DNA from: a virus
Virus record (IMG/VR): IMGVR_UViG_3300012357_000006
Span: 1 to 56,462 of that record
Length of the DNA: 56,462 nucleotides
Reading direction: 5' to 3' (one strand)
The notes below the pieces were generated by a model. That model searched no databases. It was not told where the DNA came from and saw only the letters and a program-made list of their open reading frames with translations. A program made the translations under genes and the position numbers. Shown piece by piece: positions 27,756 to 38,351 of the stretch (its first letter is position 1; each line of letters opens with the position of its first letter).

Positions 27756-30167
27756 TTATGATTCGAAAAGCACTAAAGGGGAAACGTAGATTGTATCTAT
27801 TACCGGACCAAGCGTCGCAGGGAGAGCACCGGATGCAATTACATTGGTCGAAAAGCCAGCATGAATCCGATTAGCATTGAAAACTGATAGGAAGTGCTCA
27901 CCACTCACAGCCGCTACACCTTGACACCGAACCAGGTTGCTCGTGTTCCCAGTCACAAACCAATAAGTGGTACCCGCTATAAGATTATCGATACCTACCC
28001 CATGCTGCGGCGTTACCGTCTGCTTTCCCATAATCGACGTATCAAAGCGACATTCGGTAATGAGGGTGTTTCCATTAGACGAATAGATTCCAACGAAACC
28101 TGTACTTGAAGGAATAGTCGTCGTCACTTCGATTGTTGCCTTCCCGAGCAGCATATCGAATGGCGCGGTGAACACCGCGCAAAATAATCCGTTATCGCCC
28201 GCGCCCATTTGAAGGGGATATACCAGTTCTGTTATCGGCACAGGAAAAGGAAGCAAAAGTTGTTGCTGCGGGTCCTGTGATGGCGTACCCGATCCCGGCG
28301 CAAATGCCGCCGAGGAGGAACAATACGGCTGACTGTTCGAGACGGAAGTCCAGGTTGCGTTGTAGATACGAGGTAATCCAAAGTTGATGGCACTGTGCGC
28401 AAATGCTTTCGTTCCGCTCACATCAACCAGAAAATCACTATCAATACTATTTAGCGATTGGGCAGAAAAAATCGTGTTAACTATGAACTCCCCAATTTTG
28501 GGGGTAAATACCTTCCCGGAGGGATATAAAGTCCCATTGCCGGTAGCGCTGGATGTACCTGAAAAAACATCAGCAACCTGATTCTTCAAGCCTGAAACCT
28601 CATAAATCTCAACCGAAGAAACTTGAGTACCATCCGTTGTAGTAAACGTTAAGATCGTGATGCCGGGCTTAGCTTGTGCGAAACAGATAGTTGAGCCTGC
28701 GTTCGTCACCGCATCGGTGTGCGCTGTAACACTTTTCCCATCACCGGCTGGTTTCCAAACACTACCACCACCGACTCCGTTATCAATGATTTTCAAGATA
28801 TCTGCTTGATAGGAGGACAGTAGAATTGCTGCAATCAGTAGATTACCCGAAGTAGGCGTAAAACCCAGAGTGACCGGCACTCCACTATTGGGCGTAAAAG
28901 GCCCACCCTTATTAACTATGGACCAAGAGGTCCCGCCTGTTCGCAACTCAACAGAGAGCAAACCTTCAAGAGCGCTGGACGTAATCGTTGCGGTACCAGT
29001 AACCGATGCCGGTGATGCCGACATATTATCCATTATTAGGATACCGGGGACTGTTGAACTTGCCCCAGGCACATGCCACCGAGCCGTGCCGGATGTTACC
29101 GTATAGTCAGAGGTACCTTGCGCGCCGCCTGCAAACACGACAAAATTGTTGTTATCGACCGTCGTTTGGCTGAGGCTAAGCGATGCTAAGGTGTTAATCT
29201 CGACATTATTCGCGCCGAAGCACGTCACACCAGTATATTCTTGAAAGGCAGCATGACTTGTTGAAGCTGCACTTAATGTAATTGTGATGGTTGTTATGCC
29301 GCCTTTAGACGCCTGCAAACATCCCCACATATCTATAACGTCTGATGCTGTGTTAAATGCATACGGCGCTAACGGGGCGTAGATATTTCCAAGTGTGTCG
29401 GTCACGTTGGTGATATGCCCGCCGCCCCCACCACCCGCCACACAGGAGATGATGACCGTTGCATCCGCTACGATATGCGCCGAACCTATAGTTCTAGTGG
29501 TGCTGGACGTGGTGTCCGAACTGCTCGTTCCCCCTAGTGATACCGCGATACCTTCAGAACGATATTCAATTCCTATTCCAATCCACGTTCCTGAAGATGA
29601 GATACTTCCCGTAACGCCGACAGCCGCAGGCGTGGGTGATGAGTTGTACATCACGCCAAATCCAGGAGTCGCTCCTCCAGAAGCCCCTTGTTCTTGAAGA
29701 TCAAGCGTCGTGCTTCCGGTAGCACTCCAAGTCTGAGTTCCTATGACTCCAAATCCGCACTCGATAACGTTATTGTTGTTAGTCGTGGACTGAATGTTAT
29801 ACGTGGGGGTTGTGCTCGTTCCTTGCTGAGAGCCATTACCCCCAAAAGCCACGACACCTGACCACTCCGTGACGGCTATCGAACTTTGGCAAGATGACGC
29901 AAAAGTGACCGTGATCGTAAGATTAGTTCCTGCCTTTGAACTACGCGGACCTGTTGTGTATAGCGCGACGTTCAAGCCCCCGGTTAGCGCGCCTTGAACA
30001 TTGTAAAAAGTGTTGGTCCCGTCAGAAATGATCGATACGGCAGCGGTACTGAATATCCACACTACAAGCGCATGATTTGCACCCGGACTAAAGGTAACCG
30101 TATTGGACGTGCTCGCTACGTTGGTAGGAGAACTAGTCCACCCATTGACTTTGATCGGAAGAGCCAT
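27756..30167 (-). CDS. Large appendage or tail-fibre protein with tandem beta modules, 803 aa
   Basis: AAGGAAATT precedes ATG 30167. The protein is Thr/Ser/Gly-rich and has at least three related beta-sandwich modules of about 200 residues. Each has a strand SIISDGTNTFYN, HITNVTDTLGNIYAP or a similar form, and an EWSGV, EYTGV or EVSGL strand. A distinct C-terminal domain of about 180 residues (CAVFTAPFDMLLGKATIEV, TTYWFVTGN) may be the tip. No intramolecular chaperone or lyase site seen. Likely receptor binding. Confidence 0.65.
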   Translation of the reverse strand: MALPIKVNGWTSSPTNVASTSNTVTFSPGANHALVVWIFSTAAVSIISDGTNTFYNVQGALTGGLNVALYTTGPRSSKAGTNLTITVTFASSCQSSIAVTEWSGVVAFGGNGSQQGTSTTPTYNIQSTTNNNNVIECGFGVIGTQTWSATGSTTLDLQEQGASGGATPGFGVMYNSSPTPAAVGVTGSISSSGTWIGIGIEYRSEGIAVSLGGTSSSDTTSSTTRTIGSAHIVADATVIISCVAGGGGGGHITNVTDTLGNIYAPLAPYAFNTASDVIDMWGCLQASKGGITTITITLSAASTSHAAFQEYTGVTCFGANNVEINTLASLSLSQTTVDNNNFVVFAGGAQGTSDYTVTSGTARWHVPGASSTVPGILIMDNMSASPASVTGTATITSSALEGLLSVELRTGGTSWSIVNKGGPFTPNSGVPVTLGFTPTSGNLLIAAILLSSYQADILKIIDNGVGGGSVWKPAGDGKSVTAHTDAVTNAGSTICFAQAKPGITILTFTTTDGTQVSSVEIYEVSGLKNQVADVFSGTSSATGNGTLYPSGKVFTPKIGEFIVNTIFSAQSLNSIDSDFLVDVSGTKAFAHSAINFGLPRIYNATWTSVSNSQPYCSSSAAFAPGSGTPSQDPQQQLLLPFPVPITELVYPLQMGAGDNGLFCAVFTAPFDMLLGKATIEVTTTIPSSTGFVGIYSSNGNTLITECRFDTSIMGKQTVTPQHGVGIDNLIAGTTYWFVTGNTSNLVRCQGVAAVSGEHFLSVFNANRIHAGFSTNVIASGALPATLGPVIDTIYVSPLVLFES

Positions 30168-30176
30168 TTAATTTCC

Positions 30177-31538
30177 TTAGAGTTTCTCAAGTCTAACATG
30201 AAGACTATACTGCATCGACGTTGCTCCGACGCTGGTGTAATCCATCTGATAGTTGACGTTCGTGCTGGCCTTGGCGTTTATGACAAATACGCCAGAAATT
30301 TGCACTCCGGTGGTGTTACCGTTTGCATTTCCAGTCGGGTTGGCTAGTGTGGTCACTACTACGGAGTCATCAGCATCGGTATACCCAATCTGAAAACCAG
30401 CAGAGCCTCCCAAGATTGATGATGTCGTGGCGATTCTGGTGACTTTTGCACACCAAAGAACGCGATATAACCCTGCACCGTTGGCAGGCACGGCATAGAG
30501 AAGTGTAGACGTGACCGCCGCGCCCAATGCAAGACTATCAATACCGATGATTGAAACCGGGCCGGTAGAAAATTTAGCATAAGTAAGTGGATCAGTGCCA
30601 ACCGTATTGACTGTTGAAGTTAGTAACCAACTCGTGAGTGCATTCACGGAACCGTTAACCACCGGAATCGCCCCGGTGTTGTTGATATCCGATGGCATGT
30701 CATAATCTAGAGCACGAGTCAAAACTGGAGGTAGCAACACCGTCTGAAGTTGTGTAACATAATAGACGCCATTAAATGCTCCAGATGGTGATTGTGTGTC
30801 ATTCTTGACCAGTAACCGTTGCCCTAAACCAGTAAACGTAAAACCATCAACCGTTACGGCGGTATTCACGGAGCCCATGAGAGTCGCGCCGATACCTGAA
30901 ACGCCGTTATTGTATGTAAAGCCAGAGGTGTCACTTGCTTGAGTTGTAGCCGCCTGTACCGCAACAGCAGGATTCACCCCGGCAACCGCGTTATTGATAG
31001 CGGTTGTAACAAAGGCATCAGTAGCAATCTTAGTGGTATTATCACCAGCGGCTTGTGTTGGCGCTACAGGAGAACCCAATAACGAAGGAGATGTTGCCAG
31101 AACAACAGCACCAGAACCAGTTACTCCATTACTCAAATCTGCCGCTGCCAATGCTGCGTCAACAAAATTAGTTCCATTTCCTCGAAGAACATGTCCCGAA
31201 ATCGCTCCGCTATTTTGCTGAAAGCCGGTGAGTGCGTTCATACTCCCACCAGCTACAGAAACATTACCGCCAAGGTGCTGAAAGTCGCCGTTCAAAGTTA
31301 TCTTGAATCGCGTGACGCCATTCTTATCGATAAGAACGAAGCTATTATCAGACCCTAGATTACCGTAGGCCCACAAAGGCACACCACCAGCCAAGAACTC
31401 ATGGACTGAGTTAAACCCGACTGCGGCATCTATATTGATCTGCGCATGAGAAGCAGCACTCCTAATCAGGACCAGAGGTAACGCCGTACCGTCTACTTCT
31501 AAGGTCTTCGTCCGAAGATCATCTTCAACGCGACTCAT
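30177..31538 (-). CDS. Tail fibre-like protein, 453 aa
   Basis: AAGGAAGAGC precedes ATG 31538. The middle has PTQAAGDNTTKIATDAFVTTAI (split across about 160-185), a motif typical of phage tail fibres, and ATSPSLLGSPVAPT just before it. The N-terminal 100 residues should attach it to the tail; the C-terminal 150 residues are a beta-rich domain (YRVLWCAKVTRIATTSS, VNYQMDYTSVG), a jelly-roll-like tip also seen at the end of many fibres. Trimer assembly and receptor binding are expected. Confidence 0.75.
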   Translation of the reverse strand: MSRVEDDLRTKTLEVDGTALPLVLIRSAASHAQINIDAAVGFNSVHEFLAGGVPLWAYGNLGSDNSFVLIDKNGVTRFKITLNGDFQHLGGNVSVAGGSMNALTGFQQNSGAISGHVLRGNGTNFVDAALAAADLSNGVTGSGAVVLATSPSLLGSPVAPTQAAGDNTTKIATDAFVTTAINNAVAGVNPAVAVQAATTQASDTSGFTYNNGVSGIGATLMGSVNTAVTVDGFTFTGLGQRLLVKNDTQSPSGAFNGVYYVTQLQTVLLPPVLTRALDYDMPSDINNTGAIPVVNGSVNALTSWLLTSTVNTVGTDPLTYAKFSTGPVSIIGIDSLALGAAVTSTLLYAVPANGAGLYRVLWCAKVTRIATTSSILGGSAGFQIGYTDADDSVVVTTLANPTGNANGNTTGVQISGVFVINAKASTNVNYQMDYTSVGATSMQYSLHVRLEKL

Positions 31539-31547
31539 GCTCTTCCT

Positions 31548-33659
31548 TTATACCAGCGTCATTGACCAAGTGATGTCGTGAATGCCATCGGAAACAATCA
31601 CTATGTCATGCTCGCCCAGATTCAAAGCAGAAGTATCCATAGATGCCGGTGAATCAGTTCGTGCAGCCGTTCCATCGTTATATCCAAAACTGACTGCCAG
31701 GGTTCCCGCGCTCGGATTGGCCTGTAAAAAGAAATTAGCACTCAGTCGATATACACCAGCGGGTGGACTCTGTCCATTTATAAGAAGAGTCCCACTGAGC
31801 TTGTGCGTTGCCTGCGTCAAAACAACAACCGTCAATGCAAGCGGAGGTAACGCCGATGACGGAATATCCCCGGCAACGATAGGCCCAAATACCGGTTGCG
31901 CGGGGGCACCGCTGCTCGGGCCTCTCCAAAAGGTATTTGCAGATTGCGTTGCTAATCCAATTGTTATCTGGCCCGATCCATTTGGAACTGTAACCGTGAA
32001 AATGTTTGGCACCACAATTGAATTCATGCCATGGTAAGTTTTATAGTTCCCAGTCGCATCGGCAAAAATAACAACACCCTGATTCTGACCCAACGTTAAA
32101 TTTCCGGCCACACCGTCAATTGTCCGAGTGTTGTTCGAAATTGTGAGTACGCCCGTTCCTATATTTTCAACAAAAATCATCCATCCTGTTTCTGTAGAGC
32201 CCGAAGGCGGTGCTGAAACTGGATTCGGCAATGTCAATGTGACCGCAGAACTGGAATTGAATGAAAGCAATCGGCCGGAATCAGTAGAAATAGCCAAATA
32301 ATTTGCTGAAAGAATATCAACAGACCCCACACCAGGGCCGATTAAAGCCCAAGATGTAGGATCACTAAACGCATCCGTGGCCGTCTCGCGCAAGCATACA
32401 AACATTGAGCCACGAAATTCAACTACATCATAAGGTTCCCAACTCTGTATAATAGCCACTGGAAATTCAAAAGCTATGCCTACATCAGACGGCGTAGACC
32501 ATGTGCCAAAGCAAGCCATATCAACGGTGCCAGAATTCGATGACTGACAATAACCTACTGAGGCACCACACCCGAAGTGACTATCTCCATAGGGCACCCA
32601 TGTATTCCCAACCGTATCTGTAATTGAAACCAGGGATGCCACTGCATTATTGTCTCCCGTGATGCCGACAAAAACCAGAAGGCTACCTGATTTAACTGGG
32701 TTTGGAAATATGAGATGATCGGTCGTATTGCTATTGTTAGTTCCAGGGAAACTTGCTGACACCATCTGAAAATAAGGCAGCCACGTGACTGTTCCATTAT
32801 CAGCAGCCGGGCCATAGTTCGCGTGCGTAAAAGCAAAACTGAATGAACTCGCAGTCACGGCGGTGATTTGGGCCTGGGTACCGTTCAAAAAATTAGCGCC
32901 CGCCAATCCATTGACTATGATTTGAGTCCCAACTATAAATGCATTCACACATTGGCAAGTCACAACATTGCTAATGATCTGTACGGACGTTATACTTCCA
33001 GTCAGTGTTGGGAAACCGCCCTTGAAAAATAACAAGTTCGATCCCCATGGAAATCCTGTATTCGTCAGGGTGGTTGCTAAGGGTGCGGCAGTCGGCAATG
33101 CTTTAATAGCAACCGCTACCGCTCCTCCGCTGGTATATAATTTTACCCATGAAGAATCTAGGTCTGTCTCACGTTGACTCAGGGCAAGAAATGCAAGATC
33201 ATTCGGAGCAGAAGGAGTCAAGGAACCAATTACAGGACTACTACCGGCTGTACTGAAATTCAGTTTATGCCCATCAAAAAGTAAAACATTGGAACTAAAA
33301 ACTAGATTTTCTCCCAAAATTGTCCAATTCAAAGGATTTTGATCTGGGCGCAACCCTACACTACCTTGAATAGCCACATACGTGCTAAGATTTTGAACCA
33401 CAACATCGTTCACACTGTAAGCAATGAACGATTGCCATGTTCCTCGAAACAACAAGAACAAATCCGTGTCCGCAGGAGTGGAGGCTACTGACAACGTATT
33501 TTTAATAATCTGAATGCTACTAACTTCTTTAGGACCCGGAATAATCGTAAATGGCAAAAGTGGCCGCGTAGGACGAAATGTCACCGGCGTATATTGCGTC
33601 GGGCGTCCTTCTTGAAACTGCAAATCCTGAAGGTCTTTATTTACAATGTTGACAGCCAT
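31548..33659 (-). CDS. Tail appendage protein with carbohydrate-binding-like modules, 703 aa
   Basis: ATG 33659 overlaps the previous stop (TGATG). Early on there are chitinase-type binding module patterns: WQSFIAYSVNDVVVQNLSTYVAI followed by NPLNWTILG, and again SWEPYDVVEFRGSMFVCL followed by PTSWALIG. Between them sits a copy of the beta module SITDTVGNTWVPYG shared with the two appendage genes downstream. A GAPAQPVFGPIVAGDIP linker and a jelly-roll-like tip (about 590-703) end the protein. Probably part of the host-binding apparatus. Confidence 0.7.
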   Translation of the reverse strand: MAVNIVNKDLQDLQFQEGRPTQYTPVTFRPTRPLLPFTIIPGPKEVSSIQIIKNTLSVASTPADTDLFLLFRGTWQSFIAYSVNDVVVQNLSTYVAIQGSVGLRPDQNPLNWTILGENLVFSSNVLLFDGHKLNFSTAGSSPVIGSLTPSAPNDLAFLALSQRETDLDSSWVKLYTSGGAVAVAIKALPTAAPLATTLTNTGFPWGSNLLFFKGGFPTLTGSITSVQIISNVVTCQCVNAFIVGTQIIVNGLAGANFLNGTQAQITAVTASSFSFAFTHANYGPAADNGTVTWLPYFQMVSASFPGTNNSNTTDHLIFPNPVKSGSLLVFVGITGDNNAVASLVSITDTVGNTWVPYGDSHFGCGASVGYCQSSNSGTVDMACFGTWSTPSDVGIAFEFPVAIIQSWEPYDVVEFRGSMFVCLRETATDAFSDPTSWALIGPGVGSVDILSANYLAISTDSGRLLSFNSSSAVTLTLPNPVSAPPSGSTETGWMIFVENIGTGVLTISNNTRTIDGVAGNLTLGQNQGVVIFADATGNYKTYHGMNSIVVPNIFTVTVPNGSGQITIGLATQSANTFWRGPSSGAPAQPVFGPIVAGDIPSSALPPLALTVVVLTQATHKLSGTLLINGQSPPAGVYRLSANFFLQANPSAGTLAVSFGYNDGTAARTDSPASMDTSALNLGEHDIVIVSDGIHDITWSMTLV

Positions 33660-36600
33660 CAGGCGAGCCCCAAGCCCATGAGTTCATTAGCAACTGTATC
33701 ATTTCCAAAATCGACCTTAATTTGCATATGCACCACATGCTGCGGCAGCGGAACCGAAGCCGACTTAAAATCATGGCGCTTCATATAAATCGTGTTCTGA
33801 AAGCCGACTAATTGAGGCGGATCAACCACCGGATTCGGCAATACCGTAAATGTCGCTGGAAACACGCCCGTATCCGTGATCTCATTGAGCATAACCGAAA
33901 TTGTCGGATACGTTCCAATAACTCTACCCTGAAAAAGAACTGAAGTGATATTTGCTACTTGACGGGGTGGTGCAAGAACCAACGATCCAATCGTAGAAAA
34001 GGCATGGTATGCAGTGCTGTCGTCCGTGTACAAGGTCAAGTCGCGTTTAAGAATAAATCCCGAACCCGTAGGTCGCCCGAGCAGTAAATTCCATGTGCCA
34101 TTCGATGTTTCAATGGAACCGATAGCATTCACGCCGTTGACTGGAGTATATGTTGGGTCCCACCCATTCGAATTCTGGCTATATCGCCATAGATTCGTTG
34201 AACCATTGCTAACAAATAAGCCTTCGTCCGCACCTGAGCGATGAATTGCGATGTAGACGTTGGCCGGAGTCATTGCGGCAAAATCCACTGCATTCAAATA
34301 TCCAATATCGGCGAGTCCGTTTGCAGAAAAATGCCAAATCTGACCCTTCGTAGTAAAGAAAAAAACATTGTCGCCATCTTGGGCAACCGCATTCATCGTA
34401 GGCACGCCAAAGTTTGCTTGCCACAAAATCGGAACCGTGAACGATGCCGACGTTGTTCCCGTCGTCACGTACGCATCATCGTTCACTGAAATGATAAGCC
34501 CGGCTGTTGTACTCGTCATAGCCGTGACATTTCCGGGCAACGCAAAATTATTACCCGGAGGCCAACTTTCTTGACCCACCCCCGGCGATGTATCTGGGCC
34601 GCCAGAGAAATAAACAATGTTTCCATTTGCAGCCCATAAACGACCCGCATGCCATACTAGAATGCTTGATCCAGTCGGGATAGGATTATTAGCGTTCGCA
34701 ATAGGAGCCAAGATTTGGGTGTTAAGAATGGAATCAAGTTGAAAGTCTGTATATGTCGCCGTTCCAGCAATTCCATTGATTACATCTGGATTCGGAATCT
34801 CTGTCAGCTCGAACATATTGCTGGAGCCGCCGCCATCCTTACTGCGCCAGATCACAATAGTATCGATTTGCGGGTCTGTAGAACCCGGTATCGTCAAAAT
34901 GTTCTGCGCTCCAGCATTCGAAGTAACAATAAGCGTCACAGGAGAGGCTGTGGACACTCCACCGGACTTACTGCCTGTTGGAGCAGGAAGAGCCCCAAAT
35001 GTCGAACCAGGAGGAATAGGTAGCGTTGGGGGTGTTCCCGTTGCTACCGAATAGAAATCTGTCGTTGATCGCGCTTTGTACGAATAAGCATAGGCATAAC
35101 CTTTTGCCCACGAAATCGAGTTTGCTAGTTGCGGGCCATTACTTATCCACGTGATCGTATTGTCGGTTGTAGTAGCATTCTTCGCATTATTCCATGATGG
35201 CGGTCCAGGTGTTTGGGAAAGTCCAGTATTATAGACGAATTGAACAATCGAGGGAGTCCCTTCAATAATTTGTGCCCCACCGAGACCTGTAACCTGAACT
35301 GGCGCAGCAAATCCCGCCGCAGGCAAATAATGAATTGTGTTTGATAACCAGCCGGTGTCACGGCCAATACAAACCCACACTACAGACCCATCTATAGTTT
35401 GTTGACCGTATGTGCTCGCCCATGATGCAGGAGGATTAAGCCCAGTTGTACCTTTTCCGCCAAGAACAACTGCACCGTTAACAAGAGAGCCAATACATAC
35501 TTGAAGGTTACCCGCGCCTCCTGCTCCGCCAAGACTATCTTTTATGCAAGAAAAACTATGACCGTAAGATGATGTCCATGGGGAATAGCTATGCGCATTT
35601 AGACGAACGGCTGAGCCTAAGTTAATCCATTGCAACTCTTTGTCGATTGTCGTCTGAGAGACTCCCTGCGAAAAAGCAGCAGATGAAAAACTAGCATCTG
35701 ATGTTCCCGGTGTAGTACAACGCATCAAATAAACTGGAGTCTGCGCAGTTGCTGGAGGAGTTGAAGGCTGATAAACTCGATCATTCGTACTATATAAATG
35801 ACTCGGAGTCCAGGTCTTAACATTCGGGAACGCGCCATTGATTGCAGAAGCAGTCCACGTGCAAAAATTATCAATATATTGACTGCCTAGTGCCCCACTA
35901 AAAGGTGGCCGCGAAGGACCCGTTGGTAAATTTACGCCTGCCCCAAGATTAAAGGTTTGAAAATAAGCAACACCGTGCGGCGTATCCCAAATAGAGCCAG
36001 GGTAGGTAAATGTAAACAGATCAGCAAAGTATTTATAATACCCTTGCCGCCAGTCGCCCAGTAAACCCTCATTTTGCCATACCACACCACCAGTTTCTGT
36101 TGTTGACTGACCCGGAGTATTATTCCATACTGGCTGGCCCGACGAAGACGTACCGAATTGAGTCCCATTGCTTATTGCTATCAATTGCTGCGCATTGTTA
36201 TGGCTATCGACCATGATTCCCATCGTAGAGAACCATGTACTCGCCTGCCATTGCGTCCCGGCAGAACCACTTTGCACTGTGGTAACAGTCGGTGCTGTGG
36301 TAGGAGCCGCGATACTCAAATTCCAGACGTTGGCGCCATCAAACTTATTCGCCGAAACACCATCGACCCAGTACATCCAGGTCAAATCGCTAACGAAACT
36401 CGACTGCTTAGCTCCCAGCAATTTCGTGAAGACCGAAGTTTTTGAACTTGGACTGAATGTGTACACATTAGTCTGTGTGTCCACCATCGGAATGATATTT
36501 CCGCTAGTCTGTTGGAAACTAGCAAATGTAAGCGGCCATTCACCAGAATTGAATGCTATAGAAGATGCTTTACTGTGGCCGTATCGCCGCTTCAAAGTAT

Positions 36601-36776
36601 ACTGCGGCGAAATCATCATATTCAGGCCGTCAATCAACGCATCTCGCCTGGAGATCAGAGTAATCCCCATCGCAGATACCGGGGTGAACAAAGGCGAACG
36701 ATTCTTATATAATCCTGTCCAGAAATTTGTCTATATAGAGCCCTCCTTCTTGGAGGTTATGCTTAATGTCAGCCAT
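33659..36776 (-). CDS. Large tail protein (distal tube-like) with propeller and binding modules; apparent +1 shift at codon 18
   Basis: The long frame is open only up to a TAG at 36737-36735, without a usable ATG; an in-frame TTG is at 36691. Yet upstream of that TTG the frame reads FWTGLYKNRSPLFTP, which is typical N-terminal sequence for this type of tail protein. ATG 36776, with GGGGAGG upstream, opens another frame (MADIKHNLQEGGLYIDKF) that joins it exactly if one base is skipped at TTT C (36725-36722), giving 1038 residues. The first 600 residues contain at least four W-containing modules (VWNNTPGQ...GGVVWQNEG type); the rest is beta-propeller-like. It resembles tube/nozzle proteins at the podovirus tail end. 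Confidence 0.65.
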
Positions 36777-36786
36777 ATATGGTGAT

Positions 36787-37422
36787 TCACCTCCCCGCGC
36801 TTCCAAAACGATTTGCAGCGCAACGGACTTTTCCGCTCTCACTCATTTTTATGAGACCAGCGGCGGCGTTATTACCTTGTGTCCAGTGTTTTTCCTCACC
36901 GGATTCGAGTCTCTTTTTACGTGCTATCCATGCGTTCTTCAAACTGATTTTATGTTGTTCAGAAAGTGGAATTCCTTTCGCTCTTTTTCCTTTTCCGACC
37001 AGACCTATGTGGGCCAATGACATTACTGCAATATGTTCAGGAGTAAAGCCGTTTTTATGACTTTCCTTCATCGCACTCATGACCTTAATGCGAAATTCTG
37101 AATCTTCCCATCTTGTCTTAGCCGCAATCGATCTCTTCAATCGAACTTCGACAGGCACATTACTAGAACCTTGCCCACCATCGGTTCGATTTCGAAGGCA
37201 ACCGGTGCTTAAATCGAGTCGGCCCCAATTGTTAATCAATTCTCTTTCGGTATCAAAGGCTTCTTGCTCGGAAGATCGAGGCAAAATAACAATCCGTGTA
37301 CTATCCTTCGGACGGCGAACCGCATGCGCCTTACTTCGAAAGGCACGCAGCCCGTGACCTTTCCCTACGTAATAGGGAGTGCCGTCTTCCCGAAGCCACA
37401 GATAAGTATAGAAGTCAGCCAA
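36787..37422 (-). CDS. GIY-YIG homing endonuclease, 211 aa
   Basis: Start is TTG 37422 with AAGGTGA upstream. The N-terminus has TYLWLREDGTPYYVGKG, the GIY-YIG core with Tyr and the second YVGKG, followed by Arg and Glu (AFDTERELINNWGRLDL, Glu as metal ligand). The C-terminal half has repeated DNA-binding helices of the NUMOD type (RLKRSIAAKTRWEDSEFR, SEQHKISLKNAWIARKKR). It is free-standing, 8 bases after one gene and 10 bases before the tail gene start. Such enzymes nick alleles lacking them and spread into nearby genes. Confidence 0.85.
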   Translation of the reverse strand: MADFYTYLWLREDGTPYYVGKGHGLRAFRSKAHAVRRPKDSTRIVILPRSSEQEAFDTERELINNWGRLDLSTGCLRNRTDGGQGSSNVPVEVRLKRSIAAKTRWEDSEFRIKVMSAMKESHKNGFTPEHIAVMSLAHIGLVGKGKRAKGIPLSEQHKISLKNAWIARKKRLESGEEKHWTQGNNAAAGLIKMSESGKVRCAANRFGSAGR

Positions 37423-37430
37423 GGATCACC

Positions 37431-37733
37431 TTAGATAATGCTGCGAAGATCATCGCCAAAATAACGCGGGCTCGGCCGCTTATTGGGACGGGGGTAATCA
37501 GGACCATTATTCCAGTCGTGACCCTCGTGGGGCTCCGTGGAGTTCTCCCAACCTTCTAGTTGACCAATATCTTCAGTGCGCGCAGTCTGAACCGCGCCGG
37601 TCTCGCGATCAACAGTCGGAATAGGCGGAGGAGTTGGATAAGAATCTTGAACATCCGTCACATCAACGGATGCTTGGGGACCTTTTTGTCCGCCGAAGTC
37701 TACATTACCGTCATCTGTAATTCTTTCGATCAT
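37431..37733 (-). CDS. Hypothetical protein, Asp/Pro-rich, 100 aa
   Basis: Start chosen at ATG 37733, 7 bases after AAGGAGA; ATG 37739 touches that site. The protein is acidic and Pro-rich, without order-promoting segments (VTDVQDSYPTPPPIPTVDR, NNGPDYPRPNKRPSPRY), so it is likely disordered. Position in the virion module suggests an assembly or packaging helper. Confidence 0.55.
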   Translation of the reverse strand: MIERITDDGNVDFGGQKGPQASVDVTDVQDSYPTPPPIPTVDRETGAVQTARTEDIGQLEGWENSTEPHEGHDWNNGPDYPRPNKRPSPRYFGDDLRSII

Positions 37734-37744
37734 TAACATTCTCC

Positions 37745-38053
37745 TTAGCGGTTTGCCGGAGGCAGAAACGAATCTTTGCGCAAGCCGAATGGCTGCCCTT
37801 CTGACGAGCCTTCATCGTTACATCCGGGTGCTAGAAACGCATCTTCACGGAGACCGATTACTGCATCTTTCTTAGCCGTGGTAATAAGATCAGCACCGGC
37901 GCGCAATTCTTCAGCATGACTCCGACCATATTGAGTCTCAGAATCATGCGAACTAGCCTGAATAGTTGCCGTACCGATTGCCGGAGTTTTCAGAACAGTT
38001 AAATGTTCGACCGCTTCGCTTGGCCCTCGCGAACCTAGTTTATCAAAGTTCAT
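37745..38053 (-). CDS. Hypothetical protein, 102 aa
   Basis: ATG 38053 overlaps the previous gene. The C-terminal half has two similar segments: VIGLREDAFLAPG and FGLRKDSFLPPAN, i.e. a duplicated GLRxDxFLxP motif. That is distinctive, but I do not recognise it. The rest is polar. Possibly a small virion protein that binds two partners or two sites of one partner. Confidence 0.55.
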   Translation of the reverse strand: MNFDKLGSRGPSEAVEHLTVLKTPAIGTATIQASSHDSETQYGRSHAEELRAGADLITTAKKDAVIGLREDAFLAPGCNDEGSSEGQPFGLRKDSFLPPANR

Positions 38054-38351
38054 GTTCCCCTCTCGTGGACGCCCGGCCTCTCAGCCAGCCGTTCAATTCG
38101 ATTTGATTCGTCACAACCTTTTCCAAAAGTTCATTTGTTCTTGATGTATTCTCTTGGATGGTATGAAGATGATTCCCCGCCTGTTCTTTCGCGGTTGTCT
38201 CAATGATGCTGAGTTTATCCTTAACTTCTTGCCATTCCGCTCGAATAGCATGCCCAATATATTTTACAAACCATCCGAAACCGCCGACAACAACGACTTC
38301 TATTCCATGTGGTATTTGATTAGTTAAACTGGGGATCATAGATTCCTTCAT
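38043..38351 (-). CDS. Membrane-anchored coiled-coil protein, 102 aa
   Basis: I choose ATG 38351, which overlaps the stop of the zinc-ribbon gene (ATGA); a longer start at 38378 is in frame. One hydrophobic segment (GIEVVVVGGFGWFVKYIGHAI, about 15-35) is followed by a coiled coil (VKDKLSIIETTAKEQ, NELLEKVVTNQIELNG). The layout, membrane helix plus outward coiled coil, resembles small holin- or spanin-like phage proteins, but no family is certain. Confidence 0.5.
   Translation of the reverse strand: MKESMIPSLTNQIPHGIEVVVVGGFGWFVKYIGHAIRAEWQEVKDKLSIIETTAKEQAGNHLHTIQENTSRTNELLEKVVTNQIELNGWLRGRASTRGEHEL

Noticed and set aside
26524-33659. Diversity-generating retroelement with variable repeats in fibre genes
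   Set aside because: No reverse transcriptase or template repeat is seen in the window; similar segments are protein-module homologies rather than near-identical DNA.
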